Shown one piece after another: positions 1 through 7,790 of a stretch of DNA of 47,244 bases. The notes under the pieces were generated by a model that was given only the letters and a program-made list of their open reading frames with translations, was not told the origin of the DNA and did not search any database. The stretch is from Candidatus Saganbacteria bacterium (GTDB lineage Bacteria > Margulisbacteria > WOR-1 > O2-12-FULL-45-9 > XYB2-FULL-48-7). The stretch is taken from positions 1-47,244 of the forward strand of contig JAFGHC010000008.1 of assembly GCA_016939335.1 (NCBI GenBank), given 5' to 3'. Within the stretch, counting starts at the first letter, position 1, and the number at the start of each line of letters is the position of its first letter. A program made the translations under genes and the position numbers.

Positions 1-43
1 TCTCCACCTCCTCAGTAGGTTGAATTTCTTGGTCGAAATACAT
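1..43 (-). CDS. Possible 5' end of a gene leaving the window
   Basis: On the minus strand an open frame starts with ATG at 43 and runs off the left edge, reading MYFDQEIQPTEEVE. The frame is open upstream to a TAA about 36 nt before the ATG. No good ribosome binding site is visible. Fourteen codons are too few to name a family, so this may be nothing. Confidence 0.2.
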   Translation of the reverse strand, partial: MYFDQEIQPTEEVE

Positions 44-230
44 TCTAACTGAGTTACAGGGTGTAGACCATGTGCCTTATCTTTCCTTCTTTTCTATAAA
101 TTAACTGAAATATCCGAAATAAAGTTCAGAAATGTTATTGGGCAGGCTCATAATGTCAGGAACAATTATAACTGCGGGACATAAAGCGAGAATTAATTAC
201 TGCAATTTCAGCCAGGGGTGGGTCAACGTG

Positions 231-683
231 ATGAGGTTGACCCCCGACCGCCGGCTCGGTTCCCTGACCGAGCGGGTCAGGGCCCTGGCCGCCAGGTTAT
301 ACCGTAATGATTGCCAGTTCATATATTCAAGCCGGCGATTGGCGCGGGCGATCGAACGGGAGCGGGCCGGGAACGATAGTTTTGGCTACACGGACCGGGA
401 TGTTTGGGGCCGCGTTTTTTATAATTTTGTCCGTAAACAGAAGGACCCGGCGGCCGGCGCCTGCCTTCTGGAGGCGCTCGACTCTCTTTTGTCTGCCGGC
501 AATGACTGGGGCACTGTCCCCGCCCAGGTAAAACGCCAGAAAACCGCCGAGCTCTTCCGCGGCATCCTTGCCGGTTTTGACGGGAATGTCATCTACGATA
601 TCACGCGCTATCTGCCGTCCGATCTTTTTGAACCGCTCGATTTACAGTTGCCCATTGAAGCCTTAGCGCCGGCCGTGACCTAG
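231..683 (+). CDS. Hypothetical protein
   Basis: I do not recognise this protein (150 aa from ATG 231). It is rich in Arg, Leu and Ala, with no signal peptide or membrane span, and looks soluble and mostly helical. ATG 231 was chosen because AGGGGTGGG (214-222) lies 8 nt upstream. The frame stays open to ATGs at 162 and 132, but that stretch is AT-richer and has no binding site. The gene stands alone ahead of a separately promoted secreted protein. Function unknown. Confidence 0.55.
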   Translation: MRLTPDRRLGSLTERVRALAARLYRNDCQFIYSSRRLARAIERERAGNDSFGYTDRDVWGRVFYNFVRKQKDPAAGACLLEALDSLLSAGNDWGTVPAQVKRQKTAELFRGILAGFDGNVIYDITRYLPSDLFEPLDLQLPIEALAPAVT

Positions 684-703
684 GACAGCCCGTTCATTTT
701 TGC

Positions 704-709
704 TATAAT
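704..709 (+). promoter_or_regulatory. Extended -10 promoter box
   Basis: TGCTATAAT (701-709) is a perfect TATAAT with an upstream TGN extension. It lies 16 nt before the ATG at 726. The -35 region is weak (TAGGAC at 681-686). The same TGNTATAAT arrangement occurs before miaB, prs and the Fic gene. Confidence 0.6.
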
Positions 710-725
710 TTAAAAAACCAGGTGA

Positions 726-1253
726 ATGATGATTTACCGCAAGATATCGGTCTTTGTGGCCGGCTTTATGTTCCTGCTGCTGATGAGCGCCGCCGCGCAG
801 CAGGGCCAGCCTCTTTCCGGTATTAGTATCGATTACTCGATCAATTACGCCGGCGGCAAGTTAATGTCCCGGCAGCTCTTGCAGGTGGTGCAAAAGCCCG
901 GAGGCATCACGCTCCGCCAGGAAGACATTTCCCATAAAACCGACGATAACGGCAAGTGGTATTATGAAGTTGTCACCGCCGAGGGGGTTGTCCCGGCCAA
1001 AGCCTATGCCGGCCTGTGGGCTAAATTGGAATCGCTGGGTGTCTGGAAAATGAAGGCGGTTAAAGTAAAGTACGATATGCTGGAAACTAACCCGGTGAAT
1101 TATCGTCTTTCTTTCCAAAGAGGGGCAAAGAAGAACGCTTTTTCTGATTACGGCGGTAATTTCCAGGAAAAATACGGCAAGTTTATGAAACCGATCACCG
1201 CCTTGTTCAGGAAATACGCGCGTCCGTCCGCCATGGGAAAATCGGCCGAATAA
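726..1253 (+). CDS. Hypothetical exported protein
   Basis: This 175-aa protein is not recognised. Residues 1-25 form a signal peptide: a basic start (MMIYRK), a hydrophobic core (VFVAGFMFLLLMSAAA), then a plausible cleavage after AAA-Q. The mature part is small, polar and rich in Tyr and Lys, without cysteine, and probably periplasmic or secreted. It has its own extended -10 promoter. It may form a pair with the next gene, but the 144-nt gap leaves that open. Confidence 0.6.
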   Translation: MMIYRKISVFVAGFMFLLLMSAAAQQGQPLSGISIDYSINYAGGKLMSRQLLQVVQKPGGITLRQEDISHKTDDNGKWYYEVVTAEGVVPAKAYAGLWAKLESLGVWKMKAVKVKYDMLETNPVNYRLSFQRGAKKNAFSDYGGNFQEKYGKFMKPITALFRKYARPSAMGKSAE

Positions 1254-1397
1254 ATAGGTGCAACGCCCAAGCCGCGTGTCCGCCGAAAAGACCAGCTGCC
1301 AGAGTCGATCTTGATCCCGTTTGTCTGTTAGAGTGAAATTCTCCGCCGAAGTATCCGAAAAGATATTGGCCGGAATATACGCGAGGAGATGATGGCA

Positions 1398-2381
1398 ATG
1401 ACTGATATGCTCGGCGTTTCGTTCGTCAGGACAGGGGTCCTGGCCTGGAAAACATCGGCCGGGACGGGACCGGCGGCGGTTAATGCGGAAAAGTCGGCAG
1501 AGCTGAAAGACGGTGAGGTGGCAGCGGCCAGGGCGGCGGAGCTGTACGCAATGAGCTTGAAAAAGCCGACCGGGGAAGTGATCAAGGAGCTTATGAACAT
1601 TGCCGGAAAGCACTACGGGGCGCTGGTCGAGATTTGCCGCTCCGGTCCGAAACAACTGCGGGCGATCGCCCTGTTTTTGGTCTCGTTGATCGATAGCCGA
1701 AAGGCCATCTCCCGGGACCAGGATTACGGGCGCCTGGCAAACGCAAAGCTGTATCTTGATGCCGTGGCCGATCCGGACAAGAACGTCAGCGGTCTGGCAA
1801 AAAAAATGTTAAGCAGATTGCGTTTTGACGCGGAGCAGGAGATGCAGGCGTACGCGGCGGACCAGAACAATCCCGTCCGGTCCCGGCAATACGCGCGGTC
1901 CTTGCTGGCGGACATCGCCGGGAGGAGAAAGACCCGCCCGGTGGTGATCGAATCCATTTGTTACTCCGGTTACAATGGTACGGCCAAACCAAAATATGAT
2001 CTTTTGTACTGGGCTGATATCAGGCTTTTGGCGGCTCCCGGAAAAGGGAATAAAGCCATGCAGGCGGAGCTTTATGTCATAGATCCGCAGACCGGAAAAC
2101 ATTGGTTTCAGGATATGTTCCCGGCGGGCCAGGTTTCGGCGGGCCAGCCCTATGAGCTTGCCGGCCTGCATTTTTCCAGGATCTACATTGATAGGCGGAA
2201 TTCCTCTGTTCAGGGGTATTATCGGTTCGTTGATACCGGTTCGGAGCAGTGTGCCAATAAATGTCCGGTCGTTGGCCGCACCGGTTTGTTCACCATTCAA
2301 AGGAAGAACGATGATTGCGACGTTAAGCCCGAAGAACTGGGCTATTTTTTGCAGGCCATGCGCCATTATAGACAATACTGA
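1398..2381 (+). CDS. Hypothetical protein with helical N-terminal half
   Basis: Unrecognised protein of about 327 aa. Residues 30-190 are Ala/Leu/Lys-rich and look like stacked helices. The C-terminal half is richer in Tyr, Gly and aromatic residues and holds three Cys, suggesting a separate beta-rich domain. Three in-frame ATGs (1389, 1392, 1398) follow GAGGAG (1383-1388). The last gives the best spacing, so I chose it. There is no clear signal peptide. It converges on the minus-strand gene ending at 2400 with only an 18-nt gap. Confidence 0.55.
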   Translation: MTDMLGVSFVRTGVLAWKTSAGTGPAAVNAEKSAELKDGEVAAARAAELYAMSLKKPTGEVIKELMNIAGKHYGALVEICRSGPKQLRAIALFLVSLIDSRKAISRDQDYGRLANAKLYLDAVADPDKNVSGLAKKMLSRLRFDAEQEMQAYAADQNNPVRSRQYARSLLADIAGRRKTRPVVIESICYSGYNGTAKPKYDLLYWADIRLLAAPGKGNKAMQAELYVIDPQTGKHWFQDMFPAGQVSAGQPYELAGLHFSRIYIDRRNSSVQGYYRFVDTGSEQCANKCPVVGRTGLFTIQRKNDDCDVKPEELGYFLQAMRHYRQY

Positions 2382-2399
2382 GCTGGCCCGGCGCGGCTT

Positions 2400-2546
2400 T
2401 TACTTTGCTTTCCTCTTCGCGGCTTTTAACATGCGCGCCAGTGCCTGCGCCGGGGAGCGGCCTTCGGTCAGGTTGTTTTTATAAATAGCGGCGTAACCTG
2501 ACCGGTTGCGGACCTTGAAGATCTTCACCCCTTTTAGCCTGTCCAT
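2400..2546 (-). CDS. Small basic hypothetical protein
   Basis: A 48-aa, strongly basic protein starting MDRLKGVKIFKVRN and ending in a Lys/Arg-rich tail (KAAKRKAK). ATG 2546 was chosen because AGGAGG lies a few nt upstream inside the end of the preceding gene. A longer frame from 2585 would overlap that gene and lacks a binding site. It follows the membrane protein gene directly, so the two are probably cotranscribed. No family recognised. Confidence 0.55.
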   Translation of the reverse strand: MDRLKGVKIFKVRNRSGYAAIYKNNLTEGRSPAQALARMLKAAKRKAK

Positions 2547-2547
2547 G

Positions 2548-3030
2548 TCATGCCTCCTGTGTTCCCAGCCGGCGGCCCAGAGCATAAAGACCGATCAGCA
2601 CAAGCGGGACGATCAGGTCGGAGATAATAATATTCGGCCCGATGTTATACGCCGCCAGATTGCCGCTTGCCATTAACGACCGGATGTGGCCGGCAAAAGC
2701 GCCGAGGAGAAAGAAGCTGTTGGCCAGGATAGCGGCCAGCCGGAAACTGCCGCGGATAAAAAGGCAGAGGCAGGCGATCGTCCCCAGCGCTAGATCGGCG
2801 ATGCCGACCTCATATTGGAAAGGGCTGCCGGCGGGCCAGCCGATCAGGGCGGCGGTGGCGGGTCCGTTAAAGAGATGCATCAGGCCGGCAATGACCGCTC
2901 CCAGCCCGACGGCGATGGCCAGCAGATATATCAGGGCAACTTCGACGATCTTTTGGGCCGGTCTTTGTTTCATGAGCAGGAGATGGACGGCAATGGCGAG
3001 GAACGTCAAACCGAACATAAATAACATCAT
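2548..3030 (-). CDS. Integral membrane protein, DUF6790-like
   Basis: A 160-aa protein with four or five hydrophobic segments (near residues 2-20, 28-52, 75-92, 95-115 and 132-152). The stretch WPAGSPFQYEVGIADLALG is typical of a small family of unknown function I know as DUF6790. The assignment is from memory of that motif, not from a search. Its function is unknown. It is the first gene of a minus-strand pair and is transcribed away from miaB; the 136-bp gap holds the miaB promoter. Confidence 0.65.
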   Translation of the reverse strand: MMLFMFGLTFLAIAVHLLLMKQRPAQKIVEVALIYLLAIAVGLGAVIAGLMHLFNGPATAALIGWPAGSPFQYEVGIADLALGTIACLCLFIRGSFRLAAILANSFFLLGAFAGHIRSLMASGNLAAYNIGPNIIISDLIVPLVLIGLYALGRRLGTQEA

Positions 3031-3118
3031 GACATATTATTGCGCGGTCCCGGTGATTGTCAAGACGAATTGGCGGCGGGTTTAAGTTGCTGCTGAATTC
3101 AATAAATATGCTGTCTGC

Positions 3119-3124
3119 TATAAT
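3119..3124 (+). promoter_or_regulatory. Extended -10 promoter of miaB
   Basis: TGCTATAAT (3116-3124) is identical to the box at 701-709 and lies 42 nt before ATG 3167. No convincing -35 is seen at 16-18 bp spacing. Confidence 0.6.
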
Positions 3125-3166
3125 ATTAGGCGAATAGGTTTGAGGCCGGGTCCCAAAGTTGGGTTA

Positions 3167-4387
3167 ATGCGACGCTATTATATTAAAACATACGGCTGCC
3201 AGATGAACGTCGCCGATTCGGCGCGGCTTGCCGCCGTCCTCGACGCGGCAGGGTATCAGCCAATTCGTGATGATATTCGGGCATTCGAGCCCTTATTCGG
3301 GCATTCGGGAAGTAAAGCTGATATACGCCAATTGGCTGCCTGCGACCTTATTTTGGTCAACACCTGCGTCGTGCGGCAGAGCGCCGAGGACCGCGCCGCC
3401 TGGTATGTGACTTCACTCAAGGGGATCAAAGAACTGAACCCGAACCTCAAGATCGGCCTCTGCGGCTGTCTGGTCCCGGAGCCCGAGCGGGACTTGAAAA
3501 AACAATTCCCTCACGTTGACTTCTTCATCGAGCCCAACCGGCCGGAAAAGCTGGCTGAATTCCTCTCAAATTCGAAATCCGAATCTCGAAGTTCGAAAGA
3601 AACGGGGAAAAACTCGAAATTCGAATTTACTTCGGATTTCGGATTTCGCGCTTCGAATTTTGTCACCATCATGCACGGCTGCGACAACTACTGCTCCTAT
3701 TGCGTCGTCCCGTACGTGCGGGGACGGGAATATTCCCGCCCCAGGGACGAGGTCCTGACCGAGATCAAGGGGCTGATAGAGCAGGGCGCCACCGACATCA
3801 CTCTTCTCGGCCAAAACGTGAACTCTTATAAATTCGGATTTGCATCTTTGCTGCGGAAGATCGGCGCGTATTGCCCTCTCCCTCTGGGAGAGGGAGGCAA
3901 GCCTGAAAGCCAGCGGGTGAGGGCTGAGCTGGTTATTCGCTTTATGACGGGCCATCCCAGAGATATGAGTGATGAAATAATTGAAACTGTAGCGGCTTTA
4001 TCCTATGTCGCCAAAGACTTCCATCTGCCGCTCCAGTCGGGCGATAACGAGGTCCTGCAAAGAATGAACCGCGGTTATACCTTCGAATATTTCCTCGGCC
4101 GGGTCGAGAAAATCCGCTCCCTCATGCCGCAGGCCCGCATTTCGACCGACCTGATGGTCGGCTTCCCCGGAGAAACTGACGAACAATTTGAAAATTCGCT
4201 CCGCACGTTCGAAAAGATCGGCTTCACCATGGCCAACATGTTCGCCTATTCGCCGCGGCCGCGGACCGCCGCCGCCAAAATGCCGGACCAGGTGCCGGAA
4301 GAGGTCAAGCAGGCCAGGTTGAAAAGACTGATCGAAGTTAACCGTGAAATACTAATTAACCGCAGCGTTCAGCCGCAGGTTCTGTGA
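3167..4387 (+). CDS. miaB: tRNA-2-methylthio-N6-dimethylallyladenosine synthase, with insertions and no TRAM domain
   Basis: Radical SAM methylthiotransferase that modifies A37 of tRNAs reading UNN codons. ATG 3167 gives MRRYYIKTYGCQMN, the normal MiaB start; an in-frame TTG at 3140 is less likely. Auxiliary-cluster cysteines are C11, C67 and C101, and the radical SAM CX3CX2C is C172, C176, C179. Three repeat-derived stretches interrupt the protein in frame: about residues 31-58, 134-165 and 236-253. The protein stops just after the radical SAM domain (RLKRLIEVNREI), so the usual C-terminal TRAM RNA-binding domain of roughly 70 aa is absent. With 406 aa including about 75 inserted residues, the core is short. 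Activity is uncertain, although the frame and all six cysteines are intact. Confidence 0.85.
   Translation: MRRYYIKTYGCQMNVADSARLAAVLDAAGYQPIRDDIRAFEPLFGHSGSKADIRQLAACDLILVNTCVVRQSAEDRAAWYVTSLKGIKELNPNLKIGLCGCLVPEPERDLKKQFPHVDFFIEPNRPEKLAEFLSNSKSESRSSKETGKNSKFEFTSDFGFRASNFVTIMHGCDNYCSYCVVPYVRGREYSRPRDEVLTEIKGLIEQGATDITLLGQNVNSYKFGFASLLRKIGAYCPLPLGEGGKPESQRVRAELVIRFMTGHPRDMSDEIIETVAALSYVAKDFHLPLQSGDNEVLQRMNRGYTFEYFLGRVEKIRSLMPQARISTDLMVGFPGETDEQFENSLRTFEKIGFTMANMFAYSPRPRTAAAKMPDQVPEEVKQARLKRLIEVNREILINRSVQPQVL
3257..3338 (+). repeat. In-frame palindromic word element in miaB (first)
   Basis: CAGCCAATT (3257-3265) and AATTGGCTG (3330-3338) are exact inverted ends. Between them ATTCGGGC is repeated (ATTCGGGCATTCGAGCCC, then ATTCGGGCATTCGG). 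The encoded residues 31-58 have no counterpart in the usual MiaB N-terminal domain, which goes almost directly from the first to the second cysteine motif. Confidence 0.65.
3568..3660 (+). repeat. In-frame TTCGAA-word palindrome in miaB (second)
   Basis: A 93-bp element (31 codons). Its ends AAATTCGAA (3568-3576) and TTCGAATTT (3652-3660) are exact reverse complements. The left arm repeats TTCGAAATC-like words and the right arm their complements (TTCGGATTTCGGATTT). It encodes a Ser/Lys/Phe-rich linker just before the radical SAM cysteines. The same word builds the rplJ-rplL element and the start of rplX. Confidence 0.85.
3873..3924 (+). repeat. In-frame CCCTCTCCC palindrome in miaB (third)
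   Basis: CCCTCTCCC TCT GGGAGAGGG (3874-3894) is a perfect 9-bp stem, followed by AGGCAAGCCT and a closing GGGTGAGGGC that again complements the opening GCCCTCTCCC. It encodes CPLPLGEGGKPESQRV within the radical SAM barrel, about residues 236-253. Repeats of this composition are known from intergenic regions of several bacteria. Confidence 0.8.
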
Positions 4388-4393
4388 TATAAT
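4388..4393 (+). promoter_or_regulatory. Extended -10 promoter of prs
   Basis: TGATATAAT (4385-4393) lies 23 nt before the prs start. Its TGA is also the miaB stop codon, so the promoter begins exactly where the shortened miaB ends. No good -35 is seen. Confidence 0.55.
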
Positions 4394-4416
4394 ATCGCGT
4401 AGCAAAGGAGCGTGAC

Positions 4417-5361
4417 ATGGCAAACTCTGAATTGCGCGTTTTCTACGGCACCTCCCATCCCGAGCTCGGCGAAAAAATAACCAAATTCCTGGAGCTCAAG
4501 ACGGGCGATATCAAGCTCTCCCGCTTCTCCGGCGGCGAGATCTACGCCCGCATCAACGAGAATATCCGCGGCGCCTCGTGCGTCATCATCCAGACCTGCA
4601 CCGAACAGGTCAACTCCGACCTGATGGAGCTCTTCATCGTCATCGACGCCATGAAGCGCGCTTCGGCCAAGTCGGTCTCGGTCGTCATCCCGCAGTTCGG
4701 CTACGCCCGCCAGGACCGCAAGGCCGCCTCGCGCGAGCCGATCTCGGCCCGCCTGGTCGCCAATCTCCTGGAGACCGCCGGCGCCGAGCGGATCGTCACC
4801 ATGGACCTCCATTCCGACCAGATCCAGGGTTTCTTCAATATCCCGGTCGATACGCTGACGTCGCTGCCGATCCTGGCCAATTACATTAAAGAGAAGAACC
4901 TCAAGGACCTGGTCGTGGTCGCGCCCGACACCGGCCGCGCCAAAGTGGCCAAGAAGCTGGCCGACCGGCTGGGGGCCCAGCTGGCGATCCTGCATAAAGT
5001 CCGCGGCGCGCATCACCAGTCGGAAGTCACCCACGTCGTCGGCGACGTCAGGGGGAAGACCGTCATCATCACCGACGACATGATCGACACCGCCGGCACG
5101 ATCACCAGCGGCGTCGGCGCCCTGCGCGCGGAAGGGTGCAACAGGGACGTTTACGTCGTCGCCACCCACGGCATCCTCTCCGGCCCGGCCGTCGAGCGGA
5201 TGGCCAAAGCGGCGTTCGCCGAGGTCATCGTCACCGACACCGTGCCGATCCCGAAAGCAAAACAGTTCAAAGGCCTGAAGATCCTCTCGTCGGCCGAACT
5301 GCTGGGCGAGGCGATCAAGCGGAATTACGAGCACCAGTCGATTACCAGCCTATTTGATTGA
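4417..5361 (+). CDS. prs: Ribose-phosphate pyrophosphokinase
   Basis: Makes PRPP from ribose 5-phosphate and ATP for nucleotide, histidine, tryptophan and NAD synthesis. Length 314 aa is normal for the family. Visible motifs are the N-terminal loop FSGGEIYARI, the ATP-binding stretch YARQDRKAASREPIS, the metal-binding MDLHSDQIQGFF, VVAPDTGRAKVAKKLADRL, and the PRPP loop ITDDMIDTAGT. AAGGAG 9 nt upstream fixes the ATG. The gene has its own promoter and is followed by a short word repeat and hom. Confidence 0.97.
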   Translation: MANSELRVFYGTSHPELGEKITKFLELKTGDIKLSRFSGGEIYARINENIRGASCVIIQTCTEQVNSDLMELFIVIDAMKRASAKSVSVVIPQFGYARQDRKAASREPISARLVANLLETAGAERIVTMDLHSDQIQGFFNIPVDTLTSLPILANYIKEKNLKDLVVVAPDTGRAKVAKKLADRLGAQLAILHKVRGAHHQSEVTHVVGDVRGKTVIITDDMIDTAGTITSGVGALRAEGCNRDVYVVATHGILSGPAVERMAKAAFAEVIVTDTVPIPKAKQFKGLKILSSAELLGEAIKRNYEHQSITSLFD

Positions 5362-5393
5362 GGGGGCTGGGGACTAGGGACTGGGTGCTAGGG
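5362..5393 (+). repeat. GGGACTAGG-word repeat before hom
   Basis: GGGGCTGGGGACTAGGGACTG and GGGTGCTAGGG continue one another: four imperfect copies of a GGACTAG/GGACTGG heptamer, a single-arm element. It closely resembles the CCCCAGT heptamer repeats (STRR) known from filamentous cyanobacteria. Its end (AGGGAAG) sits where the hom ribosome binding site is expected. Confidence 0.7.
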
Positions 5394-5398
5394 AAGAA

Positions 5399-6643
5399 AT
5401 GAAAAAGATAAACATTGGCATTATCGGCTTCGGCACGGTCGGTTCCGCGGTCGCGGAGGTCTTGAGAAAGAACAAAGCGGTCATCGCGGAGCGCGCCGGC
5501 GTGGGGATCGGCCTTAAAGCCGTCTGCGATATCCGGCGGATCAAAACTTCTTGGCCCTTGACCCCTGACCCCATGACCCTGATAAATGACCCTGACATTG
5601 CGGTCGTTGTTGAGACCATGGGCGGCGTCAATCCGGCGAAAAAGTACGTCCTGGCCGCGCTCAAGGCCGGCAAGCACGTCGTCACTTCCAACAAAGAGTT
5701 GATCGCCCGGCACCTCCCCGAGCTCCTGGCCGCCGCGGCGGAGAACAATGTTTCGCTCCTCTTCGAGGGGGCGGTGGGGGGCGGCATCCCGATCCTCGAT
5801 ACTTTGCGCGATAACCTGGCCGCCAATAAGATCAGCGAGGTCTACGGGATCGTTAACGGCACGACCAATTACATCCTTTCCAGGATGACCGCCGAAGGGA
5901 AAGATTTCGGCGCGGTGCTCAAGGCGGCGCAGAAGCTCGGTTACGCCGAAGCCGACCCGCGGGCCGACATCGAGGGCTACGACGCTTCGTACAAGGCCGC
6001 CATTCTTGCCGCGGTGGCGTACGGCGCCCGGGTGCGCTGGGAGTCCGTTTACCGCGAGGGGCTCGAAAAGATCACTGCCGAAGACATCGCCTACGCCGGC
6101 GAGATCGGCTACGCCATCAAGCTGCTGGCCGTGGCGAAGCTTTCCGGCGGCGCGCTCGATGTCCGCGTCCATCCGGCGCTGGTCGCCAAAACGCATCCGC
6201 TCTCGAACGTGGACGGGAACTTTAACGCGATCTATGTGAAAGGTTTTCCCGTCGGCGAATTGATGTTCTACGGGCCGGGTGCTGGCGGCAACCCGACCGC
6301 TTCCGCCGTGATCAATGACATTCTTGCCGCGCTCCGCGCTCCGCGGCCCGCGACTCGCGGCTTAAAACCCTTCCCGTTACTTCCGATCGCGCAAACAGCC
6401 GGCCGCTACTATATTCGCCTCCAGGCGCCGGACAAACCCGGAGTGCTGGCGGGAATTTCCAAAATCTTCGCCGACAAAAAAGTCAGCATCGCCGCGGTGA
6501 CGCAAAAAGAGACCATCGGCAACCTGGCGACGATCGTCATCCTCGTTCACGGCGTCAAAGAGAGCAGCCTCGTCGCCGCCCTCCGGGCGATCAAGCGGCT
6601 GCCGGTCGTGCGCGCCGTGGGGAACGTGATCAGGATTTTGTAG
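5399..6643 (+). CDS. hom: Homoserine dehydrogenase (with ACT domain)
   Basis: Reduces aspartate semialdehyde to homoserine in the threonine/methionine branch of the aspartate pathway. The order is an NAD(P)-binding Rossmann start (IGIIGFGTVGSAV), VETMGGV, TSNKELIA, the catalytic-domain motifs FEGAVGGGIPI, GIVNGTTNYIL and DIEGYDASYKAAI, then a C-terminal ACT domain from about residue 340 (LQAPDKPGVLAGI), the usual site of threonine feedback. Length is 414 aa. Two repeat-derived stretches lie in frame, at about residues 51-66 and 310-321, both at domain edges. The stop TAG is part of a GTAGGGACAACC repeat remnant. Confidence 0.95.
   Translation: MKKINIGIIGFGTVGSAVAEVLRKNKAVIAERAGVGIGLKAVCDIRRIKTSWPLTPDPMTLINDPDIAVVVETMGGVNPAKKYVLAALKAGKHVVTSNKELIARHLPELLAAAAENNVSLLFEGAVGGGIPILDTLRDNLAANKISEVYGIVNGTTNYILSRMTAEGKDFGAVLKAAQKLGYAEADPRADIEGYDASYKAAILAAVAYGARVRWESVYREGLEKITAEDIAYAGEIGYAIKLLAVAKLSGGALDVRVHPALVAKTHPLSNVDGNFNAIYVKGFPVGELMFYGPGAGGNPTASAVINDILAALRAPRPATRGLKPFPLLPIAQTAGRYYIRLQAPDKPGVLAGISKIFADKKVSIAAVTQKETIGNLATIVILVHGVKESSLVAALRAIKRLPVVRAVGNVIRIL
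5549..5595 (+). repeat. In-frame GACCCCTG-word element in hom
   Basis: CTTGGCCCTTGACCCCTGAC, then CCCATGACCCTGATAAATGACCCTGAC: about five imperfect copies of TGACCCC/TGACCCT, a single-arm element. It encodes SWPLTPDPMTLINDPD, replacing the variable loop between the Rossmann beta strands of homoserine dehydrogenase. Confidence 0.65.
6326..6361 (+). repeat. In-frame CGCGCTC-word palindrome in hom
   Basis: A 36-bp element (12 codons) with inverted ends GCCGCG (6326-6331) and CGCGGC (6356-6361). The inside repeats CGCGCTC and CGCGACT. It encodes the Ala/Arg/Pro-rich linker ALRAPRPATRG between the catalytic domain and the ACT domain. Confidence 0.65.
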
Positions 6644-6651
6644 GGACAACC

Positions 6652-7788
6652 ATGCGCCGGCTGTTTTTGTTATTTCTCGCGACCGGCGTCCTGGCCTGCC
6701 TGGCCTGGGCCGTTCAGTTCACGACCCCGTTCGCTAATCTTGCCGACGCCCTCAAAATGATCCGCGCGGCGAATTTATCGAAGTACGAGGCGCTGTATTA
6801 TAAAAAATTAGGCGGCGGCGTCGTTCAGTGCCGGCTTTGCCCGAACCGCTGCACGCTCGGCAACCTGGCGCGCGGGCTCTGCGGCGACCGGATCAATCTC
6901 GACGGCAAGCTCTACTCCCTGGTTTACGGCAAACCGGTCGCGGTCCACCTCGATCCGATCGAAAAGAAGCCGCTCTCCCATTTCCTGCCGGGGACGACCG
7001 CTTTTTCCATCGCCACGGCCGGCTGCAACCTCGGCTGCGTTTTTTGCCAGAACTGGCAGATCTCGCAGGCCAAGCCCGAAGAGGCGGAGCATGAGAATTA
7101 TCCGCCGGAGAAGGTCGTGGCGCTGGCGCTCGCGGCCGGGTCGCCGACCATCGCGTACACCTACACCGAACCGGCGGTCTTTTATGAATATATGCTGGCG
7201 ACCGCCAAACTGGCCAAACGGAAAGGCCTGCGCAATATCATGCACTCGTGCGGCTACATCAACCCGGAGCCGCTCAAGGCGCTGCTTAAATATATGGACG
7301 CCTGCAATATCGACCTGAAGGGCTTCTCGGAAGAATATTATCAAAAGATGAGCAACGGCCATCTGCTGCCGGTGCTGGAAACGCTGAAGACCATAAAAAA
7401 AGCCGGCGTCTGGTTGGAAATAACCAATCTCGTCGTGCCGGGCAAGAACGACGATCCGGCCATGATACGGCGGATGGCGCGCTGGATCAGGGACAATCTC
7501 GGCCCGGACACGCCGCTCTACTTTGCGGCGTTCCATCCCGAGTACCGCCTGCAAAACCTGCCGCCGACGCCCGTGGAAACGCTTGAGCAGGCGTATAAGA
7601 TCGCCCGGGCGGAGGGGCTGAATTATGTTTACATCGGCAACGTCTTCGGCCATACCAGCGGGGACACTTACTGCCCGGATTGCGATAAGCTGCTGATCAA
7701 AAGGAGCGGCTACAGCGTCGAGGTCAACAACGTTGTCGCCGGGAAATGCAGATTTTGCGGCCGTCCCATCGCGGGGGTCTGGGAGTAA
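6652..7788 (+). CDS. AmmeMemoRadiSam-type radical SAM protein with export signal
   Basis: Radical SAM protein of the AmrS family (378 aa), often found with Memo and AMMECR1 genes, which are not seen here. CX3CX2C is C125, C129, C132 (AGCNLGCVFCQNW). An N-terminal cysteine pair C60/C63 (CRLCPNRC) and a C-terminal CPDC...CRFC knuckle are also typical. Residues 1-22 (MRRLFLLFLATGVLACLAWA) are a hydrophobic signal with a lipobox-like VLAC at C16. This is odd, because radical SAM chemistry needs cytoplasmic electron donors. The start follows AGGGA of a repeat remnant that also carries the hom stop. The substrate is unknown. Confidence 0.8.
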   Translation: MRRLFLLFLATGVLACLAWAVQFTTPFANLADALKMIRAANLSKYEALYYKKLGGGVVQCRLCPNRCTLGNLARGLCGDRINLDGKLYSLVYGKPVAVHLDPIEKKPLSHFLPGTTAFSIATAGCNLGCVFCQNWQISQAKPEEAEHENYPPEKVVALALAAGSPTIAYTYTEPAVFYEYMLATAKLAKRKGLRNIMHSCGYINPEPLKALLKYMDACNIDLKGFSEEYYQKMSNGHLLPVLETLKTIKKAGVWLEITNLVVPGKNDDPAMIRRMARWIRDNLGPDTPLYFAAFHPEYRLQNLPPTPVETLEQAYKIARAEGLNYVYIGNVFGHTSGDTYCPDCDKLLIKRSGYSVEVNNVVAGKCRFCGRPIAGVWE

Positions 7789-7790
7789 AG

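Noticed and set aside
3167-4387. miaB as a pseudogene
   Set aside because: Despite three insertions and the missing TRAM domain, the frame is open, all six cluster cysteines are present and a good promoter precedes it. Reported as an unusual but intact gene.
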